Shown one piece after another: positions 44,383-53,972 of a stretch of 64,000 bases of DNA (position 1 is its first letter; each line of letters begins with the position of its first letter). A program made the position numbers and the translations under genes. The stretch covers positions 1 to 64,000 of the forward strand of contig NZ_JPOQ01000011.1 in the NCBI RefSeq assembly GCF_000735045.1, written 5' to 3'. Origin of the DNA: Ferrovum myxofaciens. GTDB lineage: Bacteria > Pseudomonadota > Gammaproteobacteria > Burkholderiales > Ferrovaceae. Below the pieces are notes generated by a model. The model was given only the letters and a program-made list of their open reading frames with translations, had not been told where the DNA came from and ran no database searches.

Positions 44383-46239
44383 ATGAGCGACTTTTCCGGA
44401 ATGGAAGAACTGCTGCAAGATTTTCTTCAGGAATCTTCAGAACTGCTGGACGATGTGGACAGCAAACTCCTGATGCTTGAACGGTCCCCTAACAACCACG
44501 GTTTGCTTAACGATATCTTCCGAGGATTTCATACCATCAAGGGGGGTGCAGGTTTTCTCAATGCCACGGAATTGGTCACGCTGTGCCACCTGACGGAAAA
44601 CCTTTTCGATCGCCTGCGTAACGATCAACTCACCCTTGATGCCAGCATCATGGATGCCATCCTGTCCGCCACCAGCGAAGTGCGTCACATGTTTGGCGCA
44701 CTCTCTCAAAATACCCAGCCGTCCTCGGCACCGCTTTCCATCACCCAGGCGCTGGAAGCCATTCTGGAAGGGAAAAATTTAGCGAAGGCCTCACCACCAC
44801 CTGCCGCCCCATCCGCAGCCCCACCCGGCCCAGACTGGAATGCCTTGTTTGCGGCTCTGACTGCCTCCGGAACTTCCCCGGAACCGTCCTCACCCATGGT
44901 TCACCCGGCTCAGGACAAACCCACCGTAAACGTTCTTCCTGCTCCGAACATCGACCCGCCCCTCGATGCTCCTCAGGAAATCAAAAGTTACGGACGACGC
45001 GCCACCGACTCCCTCACCAGTGCCAGCCCCAGTGGACGAAGGGAGGCAGAGAACGTCAAGGAAAACACCATCCGGGTCGATACGGAACGCCTGGATCAAG
45101 TACTCAATTTATCCGGAGAAATCGGTCTGACCAAAAACCGTTTAAATCAACTGCGCTCCGATATTCTATTGGGCAAACAGGATCCCAACACCCTGCGCGC
45201 ACTTGATGAAGCCGTCAATCAGTTGGATATGCTGGTGGTCAGTTTGCAAAATTCGGTCATGAAAACACGCATGCAACCCATCGGCCGCTTGTTCAAAAAA
45301 TTTCCCCGTTTGGCGCGGGATCTGGCACGGCAGTTGAACAAGGAAGTGGAATTGGTTTTAGTCGGGGAAGAAACAGAAATTGACAAAACCATGATCGAAG
45401 ACTTGAATGATCCACTGGTTCACTTGATTCGTAATGCGGTGGATCATGGCGTGGAATTACCCACTGAACGCACCAGTTCAGGCAAGCCCGCCAAAAGTCT
45501 CATCCACCTGCAAGCACGTCAGATTGGCGACCACATCAATATCGTCATCGCTGATGATGGCAAGGGTATGGACCCCGAAGCCATTCGTGCCAAGGCCATT
45601 TCCAAGGGCCTGATCAGCCCGGAAGTCGCCAGCAGTCTGGATGAAACTCAGTGCCTGGAACTCATATTCCTGCCTGGATTCTCCACTAAAGATCAGATTT
45701 CCAGTGTTTCCGGACGAGGGGTGGGGATGGATGTGGTCAAAACCAACATCAAGAAATTGAATGGCAATGTCACCATTCGTTCTGAGGTAGGCAAGGGATC
45801 GGAACTGACTATTTCTCTACCACTGACCCTGGCCATTCTGCCCGTTCTCATGGTACGCATCGGTACCCAGTCCTTTGCCGTTCCGTTGTCTCTGGTACGC
45901 GAAATCATTGCCCTTGAACACAACCAAATCCAGCATGTAGGTGGAAAGAGCACCTTGGTCGTGCGGGGAGAAATCCTGCCCATGGTGTCCCTGGCTCAAC
46001 TCCTCCATTGGGAAGAATCAAACCAGGCCCATACAGGTGTTCTGATGCAGGTGGATAATCAAAGTTTCATTCTGTCGGTGGATGGATTTGATGGTCACGA
46101 TGATGTCGTCATCAAATCCCTTGATACCTTCCGCCCCAACGGAGTGGCGGGCGTAACCATGTCCAGCGATGGAGAAATCGTGTTGATCCTCGACATCAAG
46201 GAACTTTTTGGTTTGACGGGGGGGATAGTTTCCCACTGA
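44383..46239 (+). CDS. cheA: Chemotaxis histidine kinase CheA
   Basis: CheA phosphorylates CheY, and here probably the CheV receivers too. The product has 618 residues. The N-terminal HPt domain has His50 in FRGFHTIKGGAGFLNATELV. A Pro/Ala-rich linker of about 100 residues follows with no recognisable CheY-binding P2 domain. Then come the dimerisation domain, the kinase domain (LIRNAVDHGVELP, then the GRGVGMDVVKTNIKKLNG box) and a CheW-like P5 domain. The 3' end overlaps the convergent phosphoesterase gene by 44 bases. Confidence 0.95.
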   Translation: MSDFSGMEELLQDFLQESSELLDDVDSKLLMLERSPNNHGLLNDIFRGFHTIKGGAGFLNATELVTLCHLTENLFDRLRNDQLTLDASIMDAILSATSEVRHMFGALSQNTQPSSAPLSITQALEAILEGKNLAKASPPPAAPSAAPPGPDWNALFAALTASGTSPEPSSPMVHPAQDKPTVNVLPAPNIDPPLDAPQEIKSYGRRATDSLTSASPSGRREAENVKENTIRVDTERLDQVLNLSGEIGLTKNRLNQLRSDILLGKQDPNTLRALDEAVNQLDMLVVSLQNSVMKTRMQPIGRLFKKFPRLARDLARQLNKEVELVLVGEETEIDKTMIEDLNDPLVHLIRNAVDHGVELPTERTSSGKPAKSLIHLQARQIGDHINIVIADDGKGMDPEAIRAKAISKGLISPEVASSLDETQCLELIFLPGFSTKDQISSVSGRGVGMDVVKTNIKKLNGNVTIRSEVGKGSELTISLPLTLAILPVLMVRIGTQSFAVPLSLVREIIALEHNQIQHVGGKSTLVVRGEILPMVSLAQLLHWEESNQAHTGVLMQVDNQSFILSVDGFDGHDDVVIKSLDTFRPNGVAGVTMSSDGEIVLILDIKELFGLTGGIVSH

Positions 46240-48412
46240 GGCGTTCTCGTAGCGCCACACAGGGGTCCACACGGGGCTGCAAGGGGACCTCGAAAGTATC
46301 ATCGTATACGCCCACCAGTTTGGGATCGTGCATCTGTTCGGGTTCCAGTACCGCCACGCTCACCACCCGTGCACCCGGATCCAGTTGCTGCAACCACTGC
46401 GGAACCGCCGTATCCTTGCGCAGATGCCCGTTCCCCGCCAGCAAGATCACGGGCTTGCCCGTTTGATGGTGCCAGGCCACCAGGCTTTCGGCCATGCTGC
46501 GATCACGGGCCAGTTGCGCGGCCACCATGCCGGGCAACAGAGTTTCCGGCAACAAGTGGCAATGTCCTTCACGTATTTCAGCGGTTAAAATTTCCTGCTG
46601 GTGGGCACTCCAGTGCAAGGGTACGGAAGGCAGAGGATCCTTGCCTGTCATGAGTTTCATCAGGGACTGACGATCCAGGTTGGTCGCTCCCAGCGGCCAG
46701 TGTTGATTTACCGCCAGAGCCAGGGCAGGGGCATAAAAATCCCAGTGCCAGCCCTTGAAGTCAAATCCTCCGGCTTCTGCCATAGAACGCAGTGCCGGAT
46801 CACTCTGGACCACGGGCCCCTGAACTTTGTCGTCGGCCTCCGTGAGTGCGGCTTGGCGCGCACGATTCAACTGTTCCATGGCCAGAACGAAATCCCCGTG
46901 CTTGGCCAGAGATTCCAGCCAATGCTGTCGCAGTGCATGCCCGGCCTGATTGTCATGCACCTCGCCCAGCAGCAGGTAATCCGCCACTCCGACGGAATCC
47001 GGCAGTTCAGAGGACTTTTCCGCAGTGAATACCTCGTCACAATGAAAGCCAACGGGAGTCTGGTTCAGCGTCAACAAACAAAGGCGGCGTGTCTGACCCT
47101 GTACATTCTTTTCTGTCAGACGCCATTGCCCCTCCTCCGTCCGTTCCATGAGCAAATAGCCATAATGCTGGTCGTTGTAGGACTGTGCCACCCGCACCCC
47201 CGGTGCCACTTCGTTGTGGCCAGGCACCCAACCCGGGAAAGGGGGTTCAAGCATGGATCCACCGAAACCGGCAATCAAACCAAGGGTTGAGATTCCCTCG
47301 AACCGGGATAATTCAAAGGTATGAATATGCCCCTGCACCACCAATTGAACCCCAGGGGGGGTCCAGTCGGGATAATGATGTTCGGCCAAAGCCTCACTGA
47401 GTTGATAATTAGCCGGTTCGTACCCCACCAAAGGCAAGTAACCATACCCCAGAACCGGATGGTGAAGCGTGAGCCAGTTCTGGGTTGAACGTGCCGTCAA
47501 TCGGGCAACCTGAGCAAATTGACGGAAGTAGGTTTCCACTGCAGCATTGCCTGAGCGTGGTTTCTTTTCTGAAACGGCGGTGGAGTCCATCACGACCCAC
47601 TGCAATCCATCCCCCAACAAAACCCCATAGGGAGGATCCGGTGCTTCCTTGGTTCCGCCTGACACAGAACAGGAATGAAGGGGATCATAGGGAAAAGGGT
47701 CAAGATAACGGAACCATCCTTGTCCCGCCCGGGCACAGGTCTCATGATTGCCCCGCACCACCACCCAAGGGGCGGCTTCCAGCAAGGGAGCCATGGGTTC
47801 GAAAAAATCGGCCTGCCACACATCTTCCCCATAACCATGGGGCGTCCCGGCACAGCCACTGGCCAAACAGGGACTTTCGCGATAAGCATAGTCGCCCACG
47901 TGCAATACCAGATCAGGATGTTCCGCCGCCGCACTGTGCGCCACCTGAGCCAGCGGCCATTGAAGAGGGTCATTGCAAGACTGGTAAAAACCGGGCCATT
48001 TGATCCGACACCCCGTATCCCCCAATACCACGATCTTGCGCGGAGAATGATTCAGTGCGGGTAAAATCCGCCCCTGCCACTGCACGGAGGCTGCCGCCGG
48101 TATGTGGGTGACCTCGCAAACGCGCTCGGGGAAGATCGATCCCGGATGATCGTCACGGGGCTCCAAACGGGGGCCGACACGCAAATCCATGAGACGGGGC
48201 CGTCCATCCACCACGAGCGTTGGGCAGGTGGCGGCGGTGGTCAGGATCCGGATGGTACTCTGTCCTTCCGGTCCCAACTCACGAAAAATCCGGTCCACCG
48301 ATACCGCCCCTTCTTCCGCTGCCCACCCCAACCCAGGGCAAACCAAAAGAAAAACTCCCGCCCAAAAATACGGTCCCATCCCGCCGCACTTTCCAGCCCC
48401 ATCCCAATTCAC
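46196..48412 (-). CDS. Secreted metallophosphoesterase fused to a ChaN-like domain
   Basis: A 738-residue fusion. After a signal-peptide-like start (FWAGVFLLVCPGLGWAA), the first part is a calcineurin-type metallophosphoesterase with GDTGC (131-135), GDYAY (173-177), GNHE (221-224), HHPV (317-320) and GHIHTFE (361-367). From about residue 475 to 700 it resembles the ChaN/Tiki-type family, which includes haem-binding lipoproteins: LLGEVHDN (481-488), AMEQ (511-514) and GNGHLRKD (660-667). The GTG at 48412 overlaps the ilvA stop; the ATG at 48379 is an alternative start and would leave a cleaner signal peptide. The product is probably periplasmic; its substrate is unknown. Confidence 0.85.
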   Translation of the reverse strand: MNWDGAGKCGGMGPYFWAGVFLLVCPGLGWAAEEGAVSVDRIFRELGPEGQSTIRILTTAATCPTLVVDGRPRLMDLRVGPRLEPRDDHPGSIFPERVCEVTHIPAAASVQWQGRILPALNHSPRKIVVLGDTGCRIKWPGFYQSCNDPLQWPLAQVAHSAAAEHPDLVLHVGDYAYRESPCLASGCAGTPHGYGEDVWQADFFEPMAPLLEAAPWVVVRGNHETCARAGQGWFRYLDPFPYDPLHSCSVSGGTKEAPDPPYGVLLGDGLQWVVMDSTAVSEKKPRSGNAAVETYFRQFAQVARLTARSTQNWLTLHHPVLGYGYLPLVGYEPANYQLSEALAEHHYPDWTPPGVQLVVQGHIHTFELSRFEGISTLGLIAGFGGSMLEPPFPGWVPGHNEVAPGVRVAQSYNDQHYGYLLMERTEEGQWRLTEKNVQGQTRRLCLLTLNQTPVGFHCDEVFTAEKSSELPDSVGVADYLLLGEVHDNQAGHALRQHWLESLAKHGDFVLAMEQLNRARQAALTEADDKVQGPVVQSDPALRSMAEAGGFDFKGWHWDFYAPALALAVNQHWPLGATNLDRQSLMKLMTGKDPLPSVPLHWSAHQQEILTAEIREGHCHLLPETLLPGMVAAQLARDRSMAESLVAWHHQTGKPVILLAGNGHLRKDTAVPQWLQQLDPGARVVSVAVLEPEQMHDPKLVGVYDDTFEVPLQPRVDPCVALRERLSGKLSPPSNQKVP

Positions 48413-49932
48413 GCGCCGCCTCCCAAAAACAGTTGATACGCAGGATTACGGGTTTCATCCACCCAAGGGTAACCCAGGATATTCAGGAAGTTCTGAAAAG
48501 CTTCCTGATCCGAGGGAGGAACCTGCAACCCCACCAATACCCTCCCGTAGTCGGCACCATGATTACGGTAGTGAAAGAGGCTGATATTCCAGTGAGCACT
48601 CAGGCGGTCAAGAAAGCAGGCCAAGGCGCCGGGACGTTCGGGAAACTCGAAGCGGTACAGTATTTCATGCTCGGCCTGGGGGGCATGACCACCCACCAAA
48701 TGACGAATATGAAGTTTGGCCATTTCGTTATGAGTCAGGTCAAGGGTGCGAATACCCTGGGCTTGCAAACGATTCAGCAATTCCGGCAACTCATCGGGCT
48801 GAGCCAAAGAAACCCCCACAAATACATGGGCCTGCTGATGATCCGCATAGCGATAGTTGAATTCCGTCACCGCCCTTGATCCCAACAAAGTGCAGAACTG
48901 ACGAAAACTACCGGGACGTTCGGGAATAGTGGCAGCAAACAAGGCTTCCCGTTGTTCACCCAACTCGGCCCGTTCCGCCACAAAACGTAGCCGATCAAAA
49001 TTAAGATTGGCACCACTGGCAATGGCCACCACGGATTTGCCCTGCCATCCCGCCCGTTGCACAACCTGCTTGAGTCCAGCCACTGCCAAGGCTCCCGCGG
49101 GTTCAAGTACAGCGCGGGTATCGTCAAAGACATCCTTGACTGCGGCACAAAGTGCATCCGTATTCACTGTCACCACTTCATCCACATACTTCTGGCACAA
49201 ACGAAAAGTTTCCTGTCCCACCTGGCGAACCGCCACCCCATCGGCAAATAATCCTACCTGATCCAGCATTACCCGTCGACCTGCCGCCAAAGACTGACGC
49301 ATGGCATCGGAATCCTGGGGTTGTACTCCGATGATACGAATCTCGGGACGCAGTTGCTTGACCAGAGTTGCCACCCCCGCAATCAACCCTCCTCCTCCAA
49401 TGGGGACAAAAATCGCCTCCAGTGGCGCTGAATGCTGGCGCAGGATTTCCTGTCCGATGGTACCCTGTCCGGCAATGACCTCGGGGTCATCATAGGGATG
49501 CACAAAAGTCAGTCCTTCCTTTTCCACCAGAGTCAGTGCGTGTTCGTAAGCCTCCGAGTAAGATACCCCTTCCAGTACCACCTCGCCTCCCAGGGCCTGC
49601 ACCGCTTCCACCTTGATCCGCGGTGCAGTGACGGGCATGACGATGAGGGCGCGCACGCCCATGCGCTGCGCAGCCAGAGCCACGCCCTGGGCATGATTTC
49701 CGGCACTGGCGGCAATTACCCCCCGCGCCAATATCTCCGGCGCAAGACTGGCCATCTTGTTGTAGGCCCCACGCAATTTGAAGGAAAACACTGGCTGCAG
49801 ATCTTCGCGCTTGAGCCAAAGCACATTGCCCAACCGGGCGGAGAGACGCGGCAAACGCTGCAAAGGGCTTTCCGTGGCCACGTCATACACTCGACTGGCG
49901 CGCAGGATGCGTTCCAGATAACGATCCGTCAT
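48409..49932 (-). CDS. ilvA: Biosynthetic threonine deaminase IlvA
   Basis: It converts threonine to 2-oxobutanoate, the first step to isoleucine, using pyridoxal phosphate. The ATG at 49932 behind GAGGAAAA gives 507 residues, the length of biosynthetic enzymes. The PLP lysine is Lys52 in SFKLRGAYNK; the phosphate-binding loop is GGGGLIAGVATLVKQL. Two ACT-like regulatory domains at about 325-500 (TIPERPGSFRQFCTLLG and FPERPGALACFLDRL) imply feedback by isoleucine. Confidence 0.96.
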   Translation of the reverse strand: MTDRYLERILRASRVYDVATESPLQRLPRLSARLGNVLWLKREDLQPVFSFKLRGAYNKMASLAPEILARGVIAASAGNHAQGVALAAQRMGVRALIVMPVTAPRIKVEAVQALGGEVVLEGVSYSEAYEHALTLVEKEGLTFVHPYDDPEVIAGQGTIGQEILRQHSAPLEAIFVPIGGGGLIAGVATLVKQLRPEIRIIGVQPQDSDAMRQSLAAGRRVMLDQVGLFADGVAVRQVGQETFRLCQKYVDEVVTVNTDALCAAVKDVFDDTRAVLEPAGALAVAGLKQVVQRAGWQGKSVVAIASGANLNFDRLRFVAERAELGEQREALFAATIPERPGSFRQFCTLLGSRAVTEFNYRYADHQQAHVFVGVSLAQPDELPELLNRLQAQGIRTLDLTHNEMAKLHIRHLVGGHAPQAEHEILYRFEFPERPGALACFLDRLSAHWNISLFHYRNHGADYGRVLVGLQVPPSDQEAFQNFLNILGYPWVDETRNPAYQLFLGGGA

Positions 49933-50017
49933 GAAATTTTCCTCACTCAATACCCGAAGATTAACAAACTTTACGGCACTCCCCCACTCTAACCGGGAAT
50001 AAAATGGAGAAACACGG

Positions 50018-50046
50018 TTGAGTCTGTCACAAGTTGCAGTTATGCT
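50018..50046 (+). promoter_or_regulatory. Candidate sigma70 promoter of rpiA
   Basis: TTGAGT (50018-50023), 17-base spacer, TATGCT (50041-50046), 21 bases before the rpiA ATG; each box matches consensus at four of six bases. Confidence 0.45.
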
Positions 50047-50067
50047 GGGGGTTTTCAGGGAGTATTC

Positions 50068-50727
50068 ATGAATCAGGACGAACTCAAGAAAGCGGCTGCC
50101 CAGGCCGCCCTCGACCACCTTCCCGACGATGCGGTCATCGGTGTGGGCACCGGTTCCACCGTCAATTTCTTCATCGATGCCTTGGCCGCACGCAAGCATC
50201 GCATCGCAGGGGCAGTCTCCAGTTCAGAAGCATCCACGGCACGCCTCAAGGCAGCCGGCATTCAGGTTTTCGACCTCAACAGCGTCAACGATCTCCCCGT
50301 CTATGTGGACGGAGCTGACGAAATCACTGCAGGTCTGGCCATGATCAAAGGCGGAGGGGGTGCGCTCACGCGGGAAAAAATCGTGGCCGCCGTCGCCAGA
50401 AAATTCGTCTGTATTGCGGATGAGAAGAAGCAGGTAGCACTTCTGGGCAAATTTCCTCTCCCCCTTGAAGTGATTCCCATGGCACGCAGTTATGTGGCGC
50501 GCGAAGTGGTCCGTCTGGGCGGACAGCCGATCCTGCGCGAGGGATTTACCACCGATAATGGCAATATCATCCTGGACATTCACAATCTGCAGATCCTCGA
50601 TCCTGTGGAAATGGAAACACGGCTGTCTGCCCTCACCGGAGTCGTGATGTGCGGCCTCTTTGCACGCCGCCCGGCGGATGTACTGATTTTGGCCACGACC
50701 TCGGGAATCCGCACTTCAACACGTTAA
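50068..50727 (+). CDS. rpiA: Ribose-5-phosphate isomerase A
   Basis: It interconverts ribose-5-phosphate and ribulose-5-phosphate in the pentose phosphate and Calvin pathways. The product has 219 residues, the standard length. Motifs: [22 protein letters not shown] and [14 protein letters not shown]. It is divergent from ilvA and lies 17 bases before phoU. Confidence 0.97.
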   Translation: MNQDELKKAAAQAALDHLPDDAVIGVGTGSTVNFFIDALAARKHRIAGAVSSSEASTARLKAAGIQVFDLNSVNDLPVYVDGADEITAGLAMIKGGGGALTREKIVAAVARKFVCIADEKKQVALLGKFPLPLEVIPMARSYVAREVVRLGGQPILREGFTTDNGNIILDIHNLQILDPVEMETRLSALTGVVMCGLFARRPADVLILATTSGIRTSTR

Positions 50728-50744
50728 TTTTGCGGAGGTTTACC

Positions 50745-51458
50745 TTGCATCAAGAACACATTGCCAAACAGTTTGATGTAGAACTCGAGAATGTCCGCGC
50801 CAAAGTCCTGCGCATGGGCGGTTTGATCGAAGAACAGATTGAATCGGCGGTCAATGCATTACAGGACGGCAATGTCTCCCTGGCCCGCCAGGTCATTGAA
50901 ACTGACCGTCGGATCAATGGACTGGAGGTGAGCATCGATGAAGACTGTACCCACATCATCGCCCGACGGCAGCCTGCAGCGGGCGACCTGCGCCTGATTC
51001 TGGCCATCATCAAAACCATCACCGATCTGGAACGCATCGGTGATGAGGCAAAAAAAATGGCGCGTATGGCCATCCTGCTCCATGACAGCGACCGTCTACT
51101 CCAACCTCATCTCCCCGTGGATCTTCGTCATGCGGCTCATTTGGCTGTGCAGATGCTGGGACATTCTCTCGATGCTTTTGCCCGTCTGGATGCCACCACC
51201 GCTGCCCAGGTATTGCGCGATGACCGCGACGTGGATGAGTCCTTCCGGGGCATTCTGCGTCAACTCATTACCTTCATGATGGAGGATCCACGGACCATTT
51301 CCAATGCCATCGATATCCTGTTTGCAGCCAAAGCCGTGGAACGTATTGGAGATCATGCCAAAAATATGGCGGAATACGTGATCTATCTGGTTAAGGGCAA
51401 GGACGTGCGTCACACCTCCATGGAGGAGGTGGAACGCACCGTCATCAGCGATTACTGA
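50745..51458 (+). CDS. phoU: Phosphate-signalling regulator PhoU
   Basis: PhoU links the phosphate transporter PstSCAB to the PhoR kinase and represses the regulon when phosphate is plentiful. The TTG at 50745 follows a clear GGAGG, giving 237 residues; codons upstream overlap rpiA. Two PhoU repeats are visible, each ending in a metal-binding motif ([18 protein letters not shown] and [18 protein letters not shown]). No pst or phoBR genes are in the window. Its end overlaps yggX by 7 bases on the other strand. Confidence 0.95.
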   Translation: MHQEHIAKQFDVELENVRAKVLRMGGLIEEQIESAVNALQDGNVSLARQVIETDRRINGLEVSIDEDCTHIIARRQPAAGDLRLILAIIKTITDLERIGDEAKKMARMAILLHDSDRLLQPHLPVDLRHAAHLAVQMLGHSLDAFARLDATTAAQVLRDDRDVDESFRGILRQLITFMMEDPRTISNAIDILFAAKAVERIGDHAKNMAEYVIYLVKGKDVRHTSMEEVERTVISDY

Positions 51459-51724
51459 GGAGGGGGCACATAGCCGGAGGCCTGCTCTGCCCCTTCCCCG
51501 AAAAAATGAGCTTCCATTTGCTGGGCCAGATACTTGCGGGCTTCCGGATCGGCTAGATTGAGACGATTTTCATTGATCAGCATGGTCTGATGACCCAGCC
51601 ACTGTTGCCATGCTTCTTCCGAAACCTCTTGATAGATTCGTGCCCCCAAGGCCCCTGGGTAGGGCGGTAAATCCAATCCCTTGGCTTCTTTTTTCAACTT
51701 GATGCACTGCACGGTTCGGCTCAT
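51452..51724 (-). CDS. yggX: Fe(II)-trafficking / oxidative protection protein YggX
   Basis: YggX-type proteins protect iron-sulfur clusters and affect iron handling. The product has 90 residues, the family length. The N-terminus [18 protein letters not shown] includes the conserved Cys7; [20 protein letters not shown] and the GYVPPP tail also match closely. It follows argA by 48 bases on the same strand. Confidence 0.97.
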   Translation of the reverse strand: MSRTVQCIKLKKEAKGLDLPPYPGALGARIYQEVSEEAWQQWLGHQTMLINENRLNLADPEARKYLAQQMEAHFFGEGAEQASGYVPPPQ

Positions 51725-51772
51725 GATTTACCTTCCTGATCGAATGAAAAGAGCATGATACCGGAAACCCGT

Positions 51773-53089
51773 TCAACCCAGAGGCTTGACGAATACTTTG
51801 GAACGGCGCCGGTAGTTGTACATCTGCTGCCGCTGAGGCGGGAGGTCATGCACGCCGGTTTCCACAAAGCCCCGTTCCGCAAACCATTGCCCGGCCCGTG
51901 CGCTCAGCAGAAAGAGGTGCTTCACGCCCAGAGCACGAGCCCGTTCTGCCACATGGCTCAGCAATACGTCACCCCGTCCCTGACTGCGAAACTCGGGCAT
52001 CACTGCAAGACAAGCCAGTTCTGCACATTCTTCCTCGGGGTAAGGGTACAGCGCCACACAACCGATCACCCGCCCATCGTGCAACAATACCGTGAAACGG
52101 TCGATTTCGGTTTCCAGCAATACTCGATCGCGCTTGACCAGAGCACCTTCCGCCTCCAGCGGTTCGATCACACTCAGCAGTCCCGGCACGTCTTCCAATG
52201 TCGCAGAACGCAACACATCCTTGATGTCCGGTGTGACCAGAGTCCCGATCCCCTGCGACGTGAACAGTTCCAGCAATAGTGCACCATCCCGGTGACGATC
52301 CAGCAGATGGACGCGCGCCACGCCCTGACGACATGCCCGCACCGCGCAGGGCAGGTAATACCCCACATCCTCGCCCTGCGTACCGGGATGCCGAAGAATT
52401 TCTTCGGCTTGTTGGGCCGACAACGTCCCGATCAACTCGCCGGAGCCATTGACCACCCCGGCGGCATCTGTCAAAAAAATCAGTTTGGCGGCCTTCAGAG
52501 CCACTGCGGCGGCGGTAGCCACTTCTTCCACGGTCAAGTTGTAAATCTCGCCCGTTGGGGAATAGCCCAGAGGAGGCAGCAACACAAACTCTTCGTCCTC
52601 CAGACGGCGCTGAATCCCCAGCGCATCGATCTTGCGTACGCGACCGGTATACTGAAAATCCACCCCCTCCACCACGCCCACCGGACGAGCCGTGACAAAA
52701 TTTCCCGTGGCCACCCGCAGGGCAGCGCCTGCCATGGGGGATTCGGCCACACCCACCGAAAGCAAGGCACTGATTTCCACACTCAGCGTCCCGGAAGCCT
52801 CGATCAGACACTCCAGCGCCACGGCATCGGTAACCCGAATACCTTCCACATAATGGGGCACATGACCCCGTTGCGAGAGTCGTCCTTCCGTCTGTGGACG
52901 GGCTCCATATACCAACACCAGGCGTACGCCCAAACTATGAAGAAGGTTGAGGTCATGGGTAAGTGCCACGAATTTACCATCGCTGACCACCTCCCCACCA
53001 AAAGCCACCACGAAAGTATGACCCCGAAACCCATGGATATAGGGGGCAGCAGCCCGAAACCAGGCCACGAAGTCCTGACTGTTCTTCAT
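51773..53089 (-). CDS. argA: N-acetylglutamate synthase ArgA
   Basis: It acetylates glutamate in the first step of arginine synthesis. The product has 438 residues, as in classical ArgA: an amino-acid-kinase domain (FRGHTFVVAFGGEVVSDGKF, then LVLVYGARPQTEGRL), which binds arginine as inhibitor, and a C-terminal GNAT acetyltransferase domain (LACLAVMPEFRSQGRGDVLL). It is preceded by rsmE and followed by yggX on the same strand. Confidence 0.95.
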   Translation of the reverse strand: MKNSQDFVAWFRAAAPYIHGFRGHTFVVAFGGEVVSDGKFVALTHDLNLLHSLGVRLVLVYGARPQTEGRLSQRGHVPHYVEGIRVTDAVALECLIEASGTLSVEISALLSVGVAESPMAGAALRVATGNFVTARPVGVVEGVDFQYTGRVRKIDALGIQRRLEDEEFVLLPPLGYSPTGEIYNLTVEEVATAAAVALKAAKLIFLTDAAGVVNGSGELIGTLSAQQAEEILRHPGTQGEDVGYYLPCAVRACRQGVARVHLLDRHRDGALLLELFTSQGIGTLVTPDIKDVLRSATLEDVPGLLSVIEPLEAEGALVKRDRVLLETEIDRFTVLLHDGRVIGCVALYPYPEEECAELACLAVMPEFRSQGRGDVLLSHVAERARALGVKHLFLLSARAGQWFAERGFVETGVHDLPPQRQQMYNYRRRSKVFVKPLG

Positions 53090-53197
53090 CGATAATCCCC
53101 TAGTTGCCCAAGCGTGATTCTATCAACGCGCTTCCTCGACGGAAAGGCACCGCCCGTACTGCAGAGGCGCACCGATCCCATACTTTCCTTGGTCAGA

Positions 53198-53938
53198 TCA
53201 CAACGTCCAGTCCTCGTAACGGGACTGAAGAGTTGCCAGTACGGCCAATGCAGCGGTTTCCGTACGCAGGATGCGGGGGCCAATGCGCCCATCCACGAAC
53301 CCTGCCTGATGGGCCTGGCCTATTTCTGCCGCACTCAATCCCCCCTCAGGCCCCACCAGCAGAATCACGGTTCCATCCGACAAGGCAGGATCCGCCCTCC
53401 TCCCTGGCTGTCCCTCCGGATTCAGCAGGAGGCGAAGCCCCAGTGCGGGAAGTTTGGCCCAACAGTCATGCAGCGCTCCAAAAAAGCGCAGTTCTGGCAC
53501 CCGATTGCGCCCACATTGAGCACACGCCGAAAGGATGACCTTGTGCCAATGTTCAAGACGCCGTGCCTCGCGCTCTCCCTTCAGGCGAATCACGCTACGT
53601 TCCGTCGGGGCCACCCACAGGGCAGTGGCCCCCAACTCCACGGCTTTCTGAAAGATCCAGTCCATTTTTTCAGTGGCACAGAGTCCCTGAATCAAAATCG
53701 TCTGGAGGGGTGACTCCCGTTCCACAGAGTCGAAAACTCCCGCTGTCACCTCCACGCGGGGACCTTCAATGGTCAGGATCCGGGTACGGAACTCTCCCCC
53801 CTGACCATCGAACAGTATCAATTCCTCTCCCTCTTCCCTTCGAAGTACCCGCACCGCATGGTGTGCCACTTCACGGGGCAACGCTCCTCCTTGCATCAAA
53901 AGGATACGGTCAGGACAATAGAAACGCGGGAGGCTCAT
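53198..53938 (-). CDS. rsmE: 16S rRNA (uracil-1498-N3)-methyltransferase RsmE
   Basis: RsmE methylates U1498 in the decoding site of 16S rRNA. The product has 246 residues with an N-terminal PUA-like domain (HHAVRVLRREEGEELILFDG) and a knotted SPOUT domain whose motifs are LLVGPEGGLSAAEI and IGPRILRTETAALAVLATLQ. It is 108 bases upstream of argA. Confidence 0.96.
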   Translation of the reverse strand: MSLPRFYCPDRILLMQGGALPREVAHHAVRVLRREEGEELILFDGQGGEFRTRILTIEGPRVEVTAGVFDSVERESPLQTILIQGLCATEKMDWIFQKAVELGATALWVAPTERSVIRLKGEREARRLEHWHKVILSACAQCGRNRVPELRFFGALHDCWAKLPALGLRLLLNPEGQPGRRADPALSDGTVILLVGPEGGLSAAEIGQAHQAGFVDGRIGPRILRTETAALAVLATLQSRYEDWTL

Positions 53939-53972
53939 CCTCCAGGACCCCTTTGATCAAGACAAAACACGG

